DNA of 64,000 bases, from assembly GCA_047967505.1 (NCBI GenBank), contig CM106541.1; one strand, given 5' to 3'. The notes under the pieces were generated by a model. It searched no databases and was not told the origin of the DNA. It worked only from the letters and a program-made list of their open reading frames with translations. Within the stretch, counting starts at the first letter, position 1; each line of letters begins with the position of its first letter. The position numbers and the translations under genes were made by a program. Below are positions 48,101 through 53,226 of this stretch, piece after piece. The stretch is from Dipteris shenzhenensis (taxonomy: Eukaryota > Polypodiophyta > Polypodiopsida > Gleicheniales).

Positions 48101-48981
48101 CTTGTGGACACAAATATACATGCAGGTGACACCCACATAGAATCAGTGGCAATTATTTGGCAGGATAACTGTTCTGAATCACCAGAATTTAATATGGAGC
48201 AGAGCATGAACCCTTCTTCAAAACATGAAGGGGAAGTAATGGTTGAGGTTGTGGTCAAGAAGAAATTTGTGAAGAAACAGAGTGACGCATGGCGTTTGGT
48301 AAAGGAGCTATGTGGGCCGGCTATGGATTTGATAGATTGGGTTCGCAGTATGCCGGGTGGCATACAAGGGATTGCTGAAACATTTGGAATTGAAGCGGCT
48401 CGTAGGTCCATATTTCAGGTGCTTGATGTGCTATAAAATGGCGTCTTGGTTGTTCCTTTGTTAACTTGCTTTTAGTTCTCCTGTAGCCATCATTGACACA
48501 TTGTCTACCTCCTTGATGCAGAGGTTGGAATCTACTCTGACTATGTTTGACAAGTCAATCCATACACAGCATATGATGTTAATGGCTGATGTCATGACAC
48601 ACACAGGATACGTGCTTGGATTTAATGCTTCTGGATTTCATAAATTTACTTCCTGCTTATCTATCTCAACACCGTTTACTCAGGGTCTTTTCAAGGTGAG
48701 AAGAAAAACGTCATATGGGCAGACATATTATCTCATATCATTGGGCAAAGATAGCTGATTGTGCCACACTAAAGTTTTCGCAGTTTATTGAAAGCTTATT
48801 CTACCTTTGTTTTAGACATCCTAGTCTGTTGTGCATGCAGAACCCTGTGATGCGTATACAGAAAGCAGCAATTCAAGGGGCATCTGATAATCTGTCAGGA
48901 ACAGTTGCATCAGCCTATTGGGGAAAACTCCCTCCTGTTGGTACAGGCACAGATTTTGAAATTTTCTGGAGGGAACCGCAG
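17814..48981 (+). CDS. NRPD1/NRPE1: RNA polymerase IV/V largest subunit, ten internal exons
   Basis: Ten exons (17814-18023, 18173-18304, 18419-20314, 20518-20693, 20788-20959, 21172-21278, 21415-21581, 48126-48418, 48522-48695, 48841-48981) join with GT-AG borders and matching phases into 1156 codons without a stop. The product is the catalytic subunit of plant Pol IV or Pol V, nuclear enzymes that make the siRNA precursors or scaffold transcripts of RNA-directed DNA methylation. DFDGD (metal A loop) is intact. The bridge-helix region is followed by GEPVGILAA with no canonical Pol II trigger loop, as expected for Pol IV/V. The GFNASGF block near the end looks slightly more NRPE1-like, but the C-terminal domain that separates NRPE1 from NRPD1 was not found. 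N-terminal clamp exons are also missing, so the gene probably extends beyond both edges. Confidence 0.85.
18173..18304 (+). CDS. NRPD1/NRPE1: Pol IV/V gene, second visible exon
   Basis: Forty-four codons, acceptor CCTAG, donor GTAAATTC, phase 0 at both ends. It encodes DKVTQMLRKILRNIENVKHI and ends FRIKGAPK, the helical stretch before the active-site domain. It is conserved enough in position and phase to fit between its neighbours. Confidence 0.75.
18419..20314 (+). CDS. NRPD1/NRPE1: Pol IV/V gene, main catalytic exon
   Basis: An uninterrupted exon of 632 codons. Early blocks GKNWPNKIQNQTIAK and SFSSRAVLTGD correspond to the RPB1 segment [22 protein letters not shown]. DFDGD at 18926-18940 binds the catalytic magnesium, and all three aspartates are present. 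HGDQCTFMLTQDALLAAHKLT and later MVRAGSKGSVHKFVQQFGCLG mark the funnel and bridge-helix region. GLNPREFFMHTVSSREGLI and YDGTVRSRHGQHMLQFQYGG follow. The end, EPVGILAATAIVQPAYQMLL, is the conserved GEPVG block. The exon ends CAG with donor GTAACC. Confidence 0.9.
20518..20693 (+). CDS. NRPD1/NRPE1: Pol IV/V gene, fourth visible exon
   Basis: The acceptor TGTAG precedes ETLYSGTKSSLKYGDQRVHL, and the exon runs through RERAALKIQHLLKNVTLEML to LIE. The donor is taken as GTACGT at 20694, since this joins LIEY directly to RTDLGNEG in the next exon. It corresponds to the region after GEPVG where Pol II has the trigger loop and Pol IV/V have a shorter, different sequence. Confidence 0.75.
20788..20959 (+). 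CDS. NRPD1/NRPE1: Pol IV/V gene, fifth visible exon
   Basis: The acceptor TTTACAG precedes GTACAGGACAGA. The exon encodes YRTDLGNEGW, then CSAKRLPWIGHISLNKARL and KSCLNHMIYVIQ, before donor GTTGATTG. The WIGHISLNKARL block matches the VGHIHL(N/D)K segment typical of NRPD1/NRPE1. The weak donor lowers certainty on the exact end. Confidence 0.75.
21172..21278 (+). CDS. NRPD1/NRPE1: Pol IV/V gene, sixth visible exon
   Basis: The acceptor TTTTCAG precedes VAMDICKVTAEEIVENLRIM. The exon ends in phase 2 after LLFTW, with donor GTAAGAT. The short exon and its phase fit exon seven exactly (AG plus T gives serine). Confidence 0.75.
21415..21581 (+). CDS. NRPD1/NRPE1: Pol IV/V gene, seventh visible exon
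   Basis: The acceptor TTTTCTAG precedes ERCDWCCPAATSLVSSPC and FCVSFAQGAQLDIFEDSP. The exon ends KVLPYLLKRSIM plus one base, with the strong donor GGTAAGT. The partner exon with matching phase is 26.5 kb away at 48126, giving SIMGDTHIESVAIIW across the junction, the VxGDxxI...IIW pattern of the family. Confidence 0.8.
21600..22480. other. Intron sequence without recognised feature
   Basis: The stretch is moderately AT-rich. A minus frame at 22297-22067 (GTLIAALQQRVRYGIKG) gives no known motif. It may include original intron sequence next to the donor. Confidence 0.4.
22490..24050 (-). mobile_element. LINE-A fragment, heavily decayed RT region
   Basis: The minus frame 24071-23496 retains the RT order (FISSPKGMTHFAYESLFLLGTVYKF, then LTLYMILSQHLYRVGASFII) and 23090-22809 the later HTWRMHSSFEEEPPSHLPR block. 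It matches LINE-A copies but with many changes. This is one of the oldest-looking copies in the window. Confidence 0.6.
24055..24240 (-). mobile_element. LINE-A 3' end fragment
   Basis: On the minus strand it is the end of ORF2 and the 3' region (CAACCTTGGTTGTTTTCCAC), as at 5975-6050. It abuts a plus-strand copy starting at about 24241, so two pieces meet head to head. Confidence 0.6.
24241..25436 (+). mobile_element. LINE-A fragment, C-terminal ORF2 to poly-A
   Basis: The frame reads THEDTLVFDV, then RSSNDILLEVAFQLVRIAGF, then SIHGGIAVNLWRSRFVADPT followed by CPRCH (the zinc-binding part of zf-RVT). After several stops it reaches the LINE-A terminal sequence CATACTTAATGAAGT and an A tail at 25423-25435. 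It is 5'-truncated, with an intact 3' end. Confidence 0.75.
25437..26547 (-). mobile_element. LINE-B fragment, uninverted linker and RT fingers/palm
   Basis: From 26547 downward it encodes FETKNSLPSAPDTLREYRRL, KDFWRRFLEGRSP, MPRPTSCTLFTRGGVKDA, then a pre-RT and RT series with SPIHKAGDPMNPENY, VYCCFVDFRKAFGTVPRARL (motif A) and IRIKQGCPLSSTLLGLYID (motif B). It ends just after the YADD-region start. It serves as the reference for the normal order of LINE-B ORF2. The right edge meets the A tail of the previous LINE. Confidence 0.75.
26548..27007. other. Intron sequence without recognised feature
   Basis: AT-rich, with no repeat shared within the window and no coding motif. It may be a remnant of the original intron. 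Confidence 0.4.
27008..27839 (+). pseudogene. LINE-A ORF2 C-terminal part, open frame with zf-RVT
   Basis: This is the best-preserved LINE-A C-terminus: 274 codons (27015-27839) without a stop. It has FQPMRVVGLLEQGSD, the zinc-binding zf-RVT domain (LFFWLSIHGRIAVNLWRSRF, then CPHC and a later HCLWDC), and IWRARCTEALEGTQVHP at the end. The domain lies downstream of RT in plant L1-type elements. The piece lies next to a minus-strand copy (27846-29193) that supplies precisely the preceding part of ORF2, so the two look like one element whose 3' part is flipped. Confidence 0.7.
27846..29193 (-). mobile_element. LINE-A fragment, RT to connection
   Basis: The minus frames hold FLEGTLTCFGFSDAWIRGVS, then ITKSVRQGCPLPPFLFLFVAEAM (29134-28928), the MADDMAVF catalytic motif with both aspartates (start of 28926-28468), and YLGCHVGLDISPAQQF with VNQVLLATTWLVCSCW. 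The sequence stops at 27846 just before the block that begins the plus-strand piece at 27008. Confidence 0.75.
29194..30937 (+). mobile_element. LINE-B fragment, RT end to 3' terminus
   Basis: It starts within the RT (VNLGKPRS, then MIFNTSRAIIRHEQFTFDGS). It continues through TYLGVIFFGPIF, MYGSPCWGPDL and CTLCDMQKVETEEHFILKC, a CX2C...HX4C zinc-binding end like that of other LINEs, then a 3' UTR with GCTGCTGCTGATGATGATG and the hairpin plus TTTC tail (30895-30937). It is truncated at 5' and carries several stops. Confidence 0.8.
30078..30566 (+). pseudogene. LINE-B ORF2 C-terminal zinc-binding region
   Basis: This open frame of 162 codons includes RRICTLCDMQKVETEEHFIL followed by KC, arranged as CX2C-x10-HX4C, and an arginine-rich end. 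The C-terminal CCHC of LINE ORF2 helps bind RNA at the target. The same block occurs in decayed form at 35.5 kb (LINE-B there) and 38.4 kb. Confidence 0.6.
31150..31700 (-). repeat. Repeat D, copy 1 (possible coding fragment)
   Basis: Sequence around 31370-31510 is homologous to 43500-43650, same orientation. In both, a minus frame preserves WDTNVPTPESYSVIVNNVAM or WDTMSPLQNLTVTVNNVAM, followed by GSA, an LKWGLFAGA / LKWDLFAGA block and an aromatic end. Nucleotide identity is modest but the peptide is conserved, which suggests an old element with a real protein. I do not recognise the family. Confidence 0.45.
31826..31852. repeat. (GAAA)n microsatellite
   Basis: About six GAAA/AAAG units. 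It resembles the LINE-B tail but lacks the hairpin, so no element is inferred. Confidence 0.7.
31921..33918 (-). mobile_element. LINE-C copy, RT and zf-RVT (ORF2)
   Basis: The minus frame 33918-32656 is open for 420 codons. It has MTRSVRQGCPLSSLLYAIAT, the catalytic AYADDSYF and LHINFHKSNLLAL, then long thumb and connection sequence. The next frame (32616-32242) gives AKLPLKQRLFFWRCIVGAFS and CPRCSHHHETVPHLLWSC, a complete zf-RVT zinc site. The 3' end is the oligo-T at 31922-31931. The RT differs clearly from LINE-A and LINE-B. The 5' part is truncated, and one stop separates the two frames. Confidence 0.8.
33920..34330. other. Intron sequence without recognised feature
   Basis: Only short frames without motifs. 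Nothing in it repeats elsewhere in the window. Confidence 0.4.
34335..36270 (+). mobile_element. LINE-B relic with internal duplication and CT-repeat tail
   Basis: The plus-strand frames retain TYLGVWFSSLIFTMRSALQA, then AGMYGSSCWRPDL, in the LINE-B order, with many stops. Near 34878 and again near 35157 there is the same block (CTACCTCCCTTCCAGTACA or CTACCTCGCTTCCAGTACA, GAGGTGAAC, ACATACTTTAGG-like), so about 280-290 bp were tandemly duplicated. The 3' end has GGTCTTCCAAAGACT and a CT repeat at 36219-36269. Confidence 0.7.
36271..36600 (+). mobile_element. Short LINE-B-type 3' insertion with likely target duplication
   Basis: CTGAAGGAT at 36272-36280 and CTGAAGGAC at 36602-36610 flank a piece that ends with CATAGACC, GGTCTCCCGTGG and a TC repeat (36572-36599). 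The end resembles LINE-B but the body is unrelated. It could be a non-autonomous element using the LINE-B machinery. Confidence 0.5.
36605..39221 (+). mobile_element. LINE-B relic, endonuclease to tail, RT deleted
   Basis: From 36640 the translation follows LINE-B ORF2: DDILHRDT (against DIVFYTET), a VVLLLGDxNARTG block near 37025 (GDFN region), and ALPRPTTCILFT and RAQDHEGQWIEYLAHGL near 37925-38055. It then jumps to the C-terminal region (FPTKIRFYSNYLLT at 38195), so the RT is missing. The 3' end has CATAGGACC, GGCCTCCGGAAGAT and a TC/AC repeat. Many stops. Confidence 0.7.
39222..41220 (-). mobile_element. ORF1-bearing LINE without ORF2 (LINE-C related?)
   Basis: On the minus strand: a CCGTAC-rich leader (41220-40750), an ORF1 start (40715-40311) with a DUF4283-like core (LPRWAEVAMGQDCHSSSVFL, then GKGFYYAHCSLTDVVEQLVS), a basic, Pro-rich C-terminal part (39767-39360, 135 codons), a 140-bp 3' region and a tail (oligo-T at 39224-39232). 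The 3' end resembles that of LINE-C (TTTTTTTTGTGAAA). No endonuclease or RT lies between. It could be an internal deletion or an ORF1-only element. Confidence 0.55.
41226..42122 (+). mobile_element. LINE-A fragment, RT, left of a LINE-B insertion
   Basis: The plus-strand frames give ALQGVWESGDMPGSL, FEKAYDR (motif A), SRSVCWGCPLTPFIFLFVAE with a cysteine in motif B, and MANDIVGF in place of the LADD(T/M)AVF motif, so a catalytic aspartate is lost. Sequence reaches GHLSNTTSCS at 42110 and is then cut by the insertion. Confidence 0.75.
42123..42323 (-). mobile_element. LINE-B 3' end insertion (200 bp) in LINE-A
   Basis: On the minus strand it carries the end of the LINE-B 3' UTR (CATAGTCATGTCG region to CGTTTAGTAGCTCC), the hairpin with one changed base, and the TTTC tail. 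It is nearly identical to the ends at 7.05 and 30.9 kb, so this subfamily moved recently compared with its decayed host. Confidence 0.75.
42324..42757 (+). mobile_element. LINE-A fragment, 3' end, right of the LINE-B insertion
   Basis: The frame reads FRAVHALVDSSW, then AWHIWRARCTGALDGS and a last FPLGMDGLFLFL-like end, followed by the terminal CATACTTAATGAAAGT and an A-rich end. The part between this and 42122 is missing, so the host also carries a deletion. Confidence 0.7.
43190..43720 (-). repeat. Repeat D, copy 2 (possible coding fragment)
   Basis: Homologous to 31150-31700. The minus frame 43714-43484 has NRCCILWDTMSPLQNLTVTV and LKWDLFAGAYF. A 24-bp word (TTGAGCCAGAGGCATTTCCA plus four more) occurs twice in a row near 43262-43318. 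Confidence 0.45.
43826..43945 (+). repeat. 60-bp tandem duplication
   Basis: Two units start at 43826 and 43886, about 90 percent alike. In the short frame 43737-43958 they read LSYHIEDQPSREMENPKQC-like twice, so the duplication is in frame. Nothing else supports a real gene there. Confidence 0.7.
44290..44582 (+). mobile_element. LINE-A 3' end fragment
   Basis: The sequence has the C-terminal AIWLSMQGSS block and the terminal CATACTTAATAGAAGTCTTT. It is 5'-truncated to about 300 bp. Confidence 0.65.
44604..44940. repeat. Tandem duplication, unit about 165 bp
   Basis: Two units start near 44616 (GAGAACGGGGTCGAACTC) and 44779 (GAGAATGGGGTTGAACTC), and both end in CACGTCTAAATTGAGAAG. They share over 85 percent by eye. 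No coding role. Confidence 0.7.
45120..45535. repeat. Purine-rich low-complexity tract
   Basis: G/A-rich on the plus strand (GGAAGGAGAGGG, AGAGGAAGGAGGGG). No adjacent ORF1 was found, so unlike the other such tracts it cannot be tied to an element. Confidence 0.55.
45540..46195. other. Intron sequence; imperfect 56-bp duplication at 45930-46040
   Basis: AT-rich. CTTCACTCTCC...CTCCTAGCCTCTCC and CTTCACTGTCC...CTCCTAGCCTCTCC repeat once. No gene seen. Confidence 0.5.
46200..46655 (-). mobile_element. LINE ORF1 fragment, zinc-knuckle end
   Basis: The minus strand at 46655-46590 reads a CRTFGNFARDFPKNKKRP-like block, the decayed CCHC-plus-basic segment seen at 50.55 kb as CKICRPLG...CPRKKK. The remaining C-terminal part is Pro/Ser-rich. 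It is separated from its upstream part by a plus-strand LINE-A end. Confidence 0.55.
46685..46990 (+). mobile_element. LINE-A 3' end, inside an ORF1 fragment
   Basis: The C-terminal and terminal LINE-A sequence (FFLPLFEEMF, then CGTATTCAATAGTC) sits between the two halves of a minus-strand ORF1, which suggests insertion or rearrangement. Confidence 0.6.
46991..47170 (-). mobile_element. LINE ORF1 fragment, DUF4283 end
   Basis: The minus frame reads VPRVRVIVSNPNISDDHIML and QHPDGSPFQQ. The LINE at 50.4-50.5 kb has VPRFRVIISDPNITDDHIML and HRPDGSFF in the same order, so both belong to one ORF1 family. Confidence 0.65.
47246..47273. repeat. T15-G13 homopolymer junction
   Basis: Fifteen T directly followed by thirteen G. 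It is unusual and likely to vary between reads. Confidence 0.8.
47274..47580 (+). mobile_element. LINE-A fragment, zf-RVT region
   Basis: The translation SIHEGIAVKQWWNTFGADRT, with CPLC and a later TWGSAAWLCLF, corresponds to 27400-27630. Several stops. Confidence 0.6.
47581..48125. other. Intron end, two related 70-bp stretches
   Basis: CCATCTCCATTGTCGACAAG...CATC and CCCTCCACTGTTGATAAGCG...CATC repeat with divergence (47620-47740). No gene seen. The last part should be original intron leading to the acceptor at 48125. Confidence 0.45.
48126..48418 (+). CDS. NRPD1/NRPE1: Pol IV/V gene, eighth visible exon
   Basis: The exon starts in phase with the donor exon at 21581 (G plus GT gives glycine). 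It encodes DTHIESVAIIWQDN, then KKQSDAWRLVKELCGPAMDL and IDWVRSMPGGIQGIAETFGI, and ends RRSIFQ with donor GTGCTT. The IIW block and the IDW(x)RS(I/M)P helix are signature segments near the end of the NRPD1/NRPE1 catalytic core. Confidence 0.85.
48522..48695 (+). CDS. NRPD1/NRPE1: Pol IV/V gene, ninth visible exon
   Basis: Fifty-eight codons with acceptor ATGCAG and donor GTGAGA. It encodes RLESTLTMFDKSIHTQHMML, then ADVMTHTGYVLGFNASGFHK and STPFTQGLFK. The family pattern is (K/Q)H(x)xLxADxxTxTG...GxNxxG...(S/A)PFT, all of it present. Confidence 0.85.
48841..48981 (+). CDS. NRPD1/NRPE1: Pol IV/V gene, tenth visible exon
   Basis: Forty-seven codons: NPVMRIQKAAIQGASDNLSG, then VASAYWGKLPPVGTGTDFEI and FWREPQ, with donor GTGTGT. 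The (A)WGK(x)PxxGTGxxFEI motif marks the end of the catalytic core. The C-terminal extension (DeCL-like domain, and WG/GW platform if NRPE1) was not found in the next 15 kb. Confidence 0.85.
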
Positions 48982-49058
48982 GTGTGTTTTTAAATATTTC
49001 ATTTTCTTTCTTCAATTTTCATTTGCCAAAACTAGATTTTCTAACCAAGTGCAAAAGA

Positions 49059-49101
49059 ATAAATAAATAAACAAACAAACAAACAAACAAATAAATAAAT
49101 A
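49059..49101. repeat. (AAAT)n/(AAAC)n microsatellite
   Basis: Alternating AAAT and AAAC units in the intron after the tenth visible exon. Confidence 0.8.
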
Positions 49102-49217
49102 TGAATTTTCTATGCAAGCTGGTGCAAAAGAACAAGAGACCTCCAAAATCCTCTTCCTCAATTTTATGAATTTCTATATATGGGTTTATGAACGTAAGGT
49201 AGGCAGGAAATTGGCTG

Positions 49218-49835
49218 CTGCTCCTCCCCGACCGACCCGTCCTGCTCTCCTCTCTCACCTCAGCCGTACAGCCCCCCCCCCCCCCCCCCTCTCTCTCCTC
49301 TCGCCTGAGCTCCTCCCCTCCGCCAGCCCTCTCCTCTCCATCCCGTACCCCCTCAGCCTCTCCTCAGCCCCGCTGCCCCTCCTCTCCCCCTGTCCGCCTA
49401 CCCCCTACTCTCTGCCCTCACTCCCTAGCCCCTCCGCCTACCCCCTAGCCTCTCTGCCTACACCCTAGCCTCTCTGCCCTCACCCCCTAGCCCTCCCTCC
49501 CTGTCCGCCTATCCCTTCTATGCCCCCTTCCCTCTCCACCCTCCCCTTCTAACTCGCTCTCCCTCTCCCTCTCCCTCCCCCGCCCCCCCTTCTCTTCCTG
49601 CCTACCTTTCCCTTCCCACGCCTCTCACCTCTCAGCTCTTTGCTACCTGCCCCCTGCTGCCCCTTCTCCCGCCCTCTTGCCCTGCATCCTAGCCTCTCTC
49701 CCTCTCCATCAGCCTCCTTCATCCCCCTCTCTCCCCTTAGCCCTCACCCTCCCCTCCCCTATTTCTCTTCTTCCCCCTTCTCTTCCCCCTTCTCTTCCTT
49801 CCTCTTTTTTCTAGCCTCCTTCCTCCTCATCCTAG
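49218..49835 (+). repeat. CT-rich LINE leader with C18 tract
   Basis: An almost pure C/T tract with CCTAGCCTCTCTGCCT-like units and 18 C at 49272-49289, directly upstream of an ORF1. It mirrors 905-1545 and 11560-11878. Open frames over it are compositional. Confidence 0.65.
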
Positions 49836-49866
49836 TAGCAATTATTTGGTCGGAGGGAGCTGAATA

Positions 49867-51232
49867 GTGTTTGAGTCAGCTTTCACACCTCGATTGACGA
49901 TGGCTCAACCTTTAGCCAATCCTCGCCGGCTTCCACCGGCCGCAAAAACCATCTCATGCTCAAAAGATGAGTTGCGACAGCTCATAAAAGATACGGAGCA
50001 AGAGAGTTCGACATCACTCTTTGCTCGCATCCATGGGTCCCATCCATTCAGGTTACAAGCCAGGGACTGGATGCTCGCCACTTTACTTGGAGACCTTGCA
50101 GGACACCTCACAGTATTCATCAGTTGCACTGCTTGGTAGAGGTTTCTTCCAGGTTGTTTTTGACCCCCTGGGTGCAGCACATACAGTGCTATAGGCCAGT
50201 CCCTTAGCACTGAGCTCCAAGAGGATTTTCTTGACGCTCTTCTTGTTGGGTTTTGGCCCTGTGGAGGAGGATTGTCTGACGACTTCACTCTTCATCAGAT
50301 TCCTCGGCCTCCCTCAGGTGTACCATCGACTCTTATCTTCCATTGAAGTGGCTTTCAAGATGGTTAGCGAGATCCCCTCTCTCTTGGGATGCCTTCTTCA
50401 ACAATAGAGGCAGTCAGGCTGGATGGGGTACCGCGTTTTAGGGTCATTATCTCTGACCCTAACATCACAGATGACCACATAATGCTTCATCGTCCAGATG
50501 GCTCATTCTTCAGGTAGAGAGTCGATATCGCTAGGAGACAGGATCAATGCAAGATTTGCAGGCCCCTAGGCACTTTGTCAGAGATTGCCCAAGAAAGAAA
50601 AAAAACGCCTAAAAGGTCCACGGTTGTAGCGCCTCATAGCACCACTTCGGTTGGACTTACTTAACGATGTACTGCACATCCTACCACTCTTTGTGTTGTT
50701 GAACCTTCCATCTCTCGCCTAGGACTGTCGGCTACAGCCTCTTGTCTTGGACCTTCTTCTACAGCACATCCTGCCAGTCCTCCCCCTTTGGGTTCCAGTC
50801 AGACTAGGACCACCAGCACATCTTGTTCCAGCCCTCCCCCGTTGGGTGCTAGTCAGAGTTGTTTAGCTAGTTTCATCTCAGGAGGCTATTGATGGTGCTA
50901 CGAAGCCTTCCTTATAGGCAAAAGATATTCATGTCCTAGTTCCTTGTGCTGATGAGGTTGCTCCTGTCCCCTTAGACATTCATGTGGAGGAGCTTTCATC
51001 TATGGAGAACCTCATTGCCGAAACCCGTGTCTTACTCCATGCTAATGGTACTTATATGGCCTCGCTTCAGCAGCCGCCTTCCTCTTATGCTCCTCTTTCT
51101 TCACCTTTTGACAGAGGCAAGGGGATTATTGCTTCCACTCCAGCATCCGCAAGGATTCTCCGCACACCTACGTTAGGAGTATCACTCACGAATTCTTTTG
51201 CAGTTCTGGAAGATATGGAGTTCGAGTTATAG
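49867..51232 (+). pseudogene. LINE-A-type ORF1 (DUF4283 and zinc knuckle), frameshifted
   Basis: MAQPLANPRRLPPAAKTISC starts a frame that has LFARIHGSHPFRLQARDWML. After a frame break it continues as LGRGFFQVVFDPLGA, then FLGLPQVYHRLLSSIEVAFK and VPRFRVIISDPN. A CX2C-type knuckle with a KKK basic tail follows near 50550. A long Pro/Ser-rich tail ends at 51232 (TNSFAVLEDMEFEL). This is the best view in the window of a whole plant L1-type ORF1. Several stops make it inactive. Confidence 0.65.
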
Positions 51233-51239
51233 AGTAGTA

Positions 51240-52918
51240 GTTTGTACCCTCTACCTTTGGGGAATAGGATGTTTAGATCACCGTGGACAGACCTTCCCCT
51301 TCTACAAATGTGGGAGTGCTTTTCCCAGTTGACTTCCCTGCTCTTGATAGGAGGAATTTTTCTCAGGAGAGAGATGTTAACGCTACGATGCCGGTTTTCA
51401 TCCGGCCTCTTCCTCTTGCCAATGAGGATTGTCAGTTGGAACGTTCAAGGCCTCGGAGGTGTACCTCACCGTTGTCGTAGGCAGCTGATTCATAACCAAC
51501 TTCATCCAGGTGTTACTGGGGGTTCCATTAATATTCTTATGATTCAGGAAGACAAAATGAATGTCAGGGATTGTGCCAAGTTGGGTAAGCTTCTCTGAGG
51601 CCATAGTTTTTGGTCACCCACCTTGGGCACCAGGGGAAGTACTTGCATTTCTATTTCTTCTTCGATGCTCGAGTTGTTATTTGACAGCACTTACCTATGT
51701 TGGTGACTGGAGCTATGATAGTCTCACTTGATGCATCCTTCACCAACATAGAGTTAAGGATTGCTCTCTCTGCCCTTCACAAGTGCAAGTGTCCTGGCTC
51801 AGATAGACTTAACCTCTCTTTTTTTGCTTCTTTTTGGGATCAGATTGGGAATCACATTACCTCAGCCTTGCAGGGCGTTCGGGACTCGGGTGAGATTTTA
51901 CTCCTAGACTTTGAGAAAGCTTATGACAGAGTAGACTGGGGCTTTTGCGTATCTGGTTTGGATTATGCCTGGCAGGCTTTTGTTGCTCGGATGCAAGCAG
52001 TTGTTCGAGATTATGGCAAATCCTATATGCAAGCCACAAGGGAGACTAGCAAATGCCAAATTCACATGTCAGAGTTTGACTGAGCTCACTCATCTTCACC
52101 CTTTGTCTTCAAAGGAAAGCATGCTCTTATGTCAATCTAATGATCGCATAAAGCTTGCTAAATGGGAAACTCGATCCAGACAACGGGCATTTTTGGATAA
52201 AGGCTGCTCTTCCAAGCAATTTTTTAAGAGTTTACACTACAAAAGACATGCTGCCAATATCTGTCGGATCCGGATGCCTGATGGTTCTTGGTCAACATCT
52301 CATTCAGAGCTTGCTGATTTATGTGTGCAACACTTCTCCACTCATTTTTGGCAAGAGGGTACCCTCGTTCGCTTTGGATTCACAGATGCATGGATTAGAG
52401 GGGTGTCAGCTCTCTTTAGATCAGCCTATAGCCATGTTCTCATTGGTGGAGTTAGACAGGTTTCAGATTACCAGATCGGTCCGTGAGGGATGCCCTTTAG
52501 CCCCCTTTCTCTTTTTATTTGTGGCCGAAGCTATGAGAAATTACCTTAGAGCTCAAGCTGATATTATAGCGCTGAGGCTTCCATTGAGGCAGGAGGATGA
52601 GCTTTCGGATAGTGGGTTGGCAGATGACACGGCTGTTTTTTTGGATGCCATATGACAGACACTCACCTCGTTCAGGACAGTGCCTTGGATTTGTTTTGCA
52701 CTGCAGCAAGGGTTCATATTAATTGGAACACATCCAATGGCTTTTGGATTAGTGATGAGGACACTCTAGACTAGGGGAATGACATAGGATTCACTTAAAT
52801 TCAATGGGGTGTTTCCATCAGGTACTTAGGATGCCATGTTGGGGTGGGCATCTCTCCAACACAACTCCCGTGTTGGAGAGTAACGAGTGGAAACTCATCC
52901 AGAGCAGTGGTTGTGAAG
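51240..52918 (+). mobile_element. LINE ORF2 remnant with shuffled segments
   Basis: MRIVSWNVQGLGG at 51419 is the start of the endonuclease domain, which is cut short after about 60 residues. RT fingers and motif A follow at 51700-51945 (CPGSDRLNLSFFASFWDQIG and LLLDFEKAYDRVDWGF). Then comes the pre-RT linker at 51950-52350 (LAKWETRSRQRAFLDKG, SLHYKRHAANICRIRMPDGS), which normally lies before RT. Then RT motif B and the LADDTAVFLDAI motif follow at 52480-52650. The order is therefore scrambled. The copia element inserted at 52918. Confidence 0.65.
52913..52918. other. Target site duplication, left
   Basis: GTGAAG, repeated at 59071-59076 on the other side of the copia element. Six bases rather than the more usual five. 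Confidence 0.75.
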
Positions 52919-53127
52919 TGAGAGGGGGAAGAGAAGTGGAAAGGGAGCAAGAGAGTGAGAGTGAGAGAGACACAATAGTGCGGGTGTGAAGTGATGAGTG
53001 AGCCACACCACAAACTCACTTAAGTTTTATTAGGATTAGGTTTACCCTATGACTGTCTTAAGACAGTCATAGGTGTCCTATCTTTAATTCTTTAACTAAG
53101 GGTTGGCAATGTGCCTTTACCCCAACA
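52919..53127 (-). repeat. 3' LTR of the copia element
   Basis: 209 bp, identical to 58862-59070. It holds a perfect 28-bp palindrome (arm CCTATGACTGTCTT) at 53046-53073 and an AATAAAA word downstream of it in element sense. Confidence 0.9.
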
Positions 53128-53138
53128 ACCTCCCACCT
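53128..53138 (-). other. Polypurine tract
   Basis: AGGTGGGAGGT on the minus strand, directly next to the 3' LTR, where plus-strand DNA synthesis is primed. Confidence 0.75.
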
Positions 53139-53226
53139 AAAGGCCAATGTGCCTAAAGGGGAGAAAAGAATAAAAATTACAGCAATATACAGTTACTGTA
53201 TACTAGACCATAAAGTAAGAATGGTC

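Larger units (their letters stand above)
21582..48125 (+). other. Giant intron of the Pol IV/V gene (26,544 bp)
   Basis: The donor GTAAGT at 21582 and acceptor TGCAG at 48125 flank exons in complementary phase (1 and 2). Nearly all the intron is LINE-A, LINE-B and LINE-C fragments in both orientations, plus simple repeats. The remaining recognised introns of the gene in this window are 100-220 bp, so the size comes from transposon accumulation in this one intron (and apparently in those at both edges). Confidence 0.8.

Noticed and set aside
49112-49867. Pro/Ser/Leu-rich frames after the tenth visible exon, considered as a C-terminal domain of the polymerase
   Set aside because: The donor GTGTGT at 48982 ends the exon. 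The tract is CT-rich and leads into a LINE ORF1.
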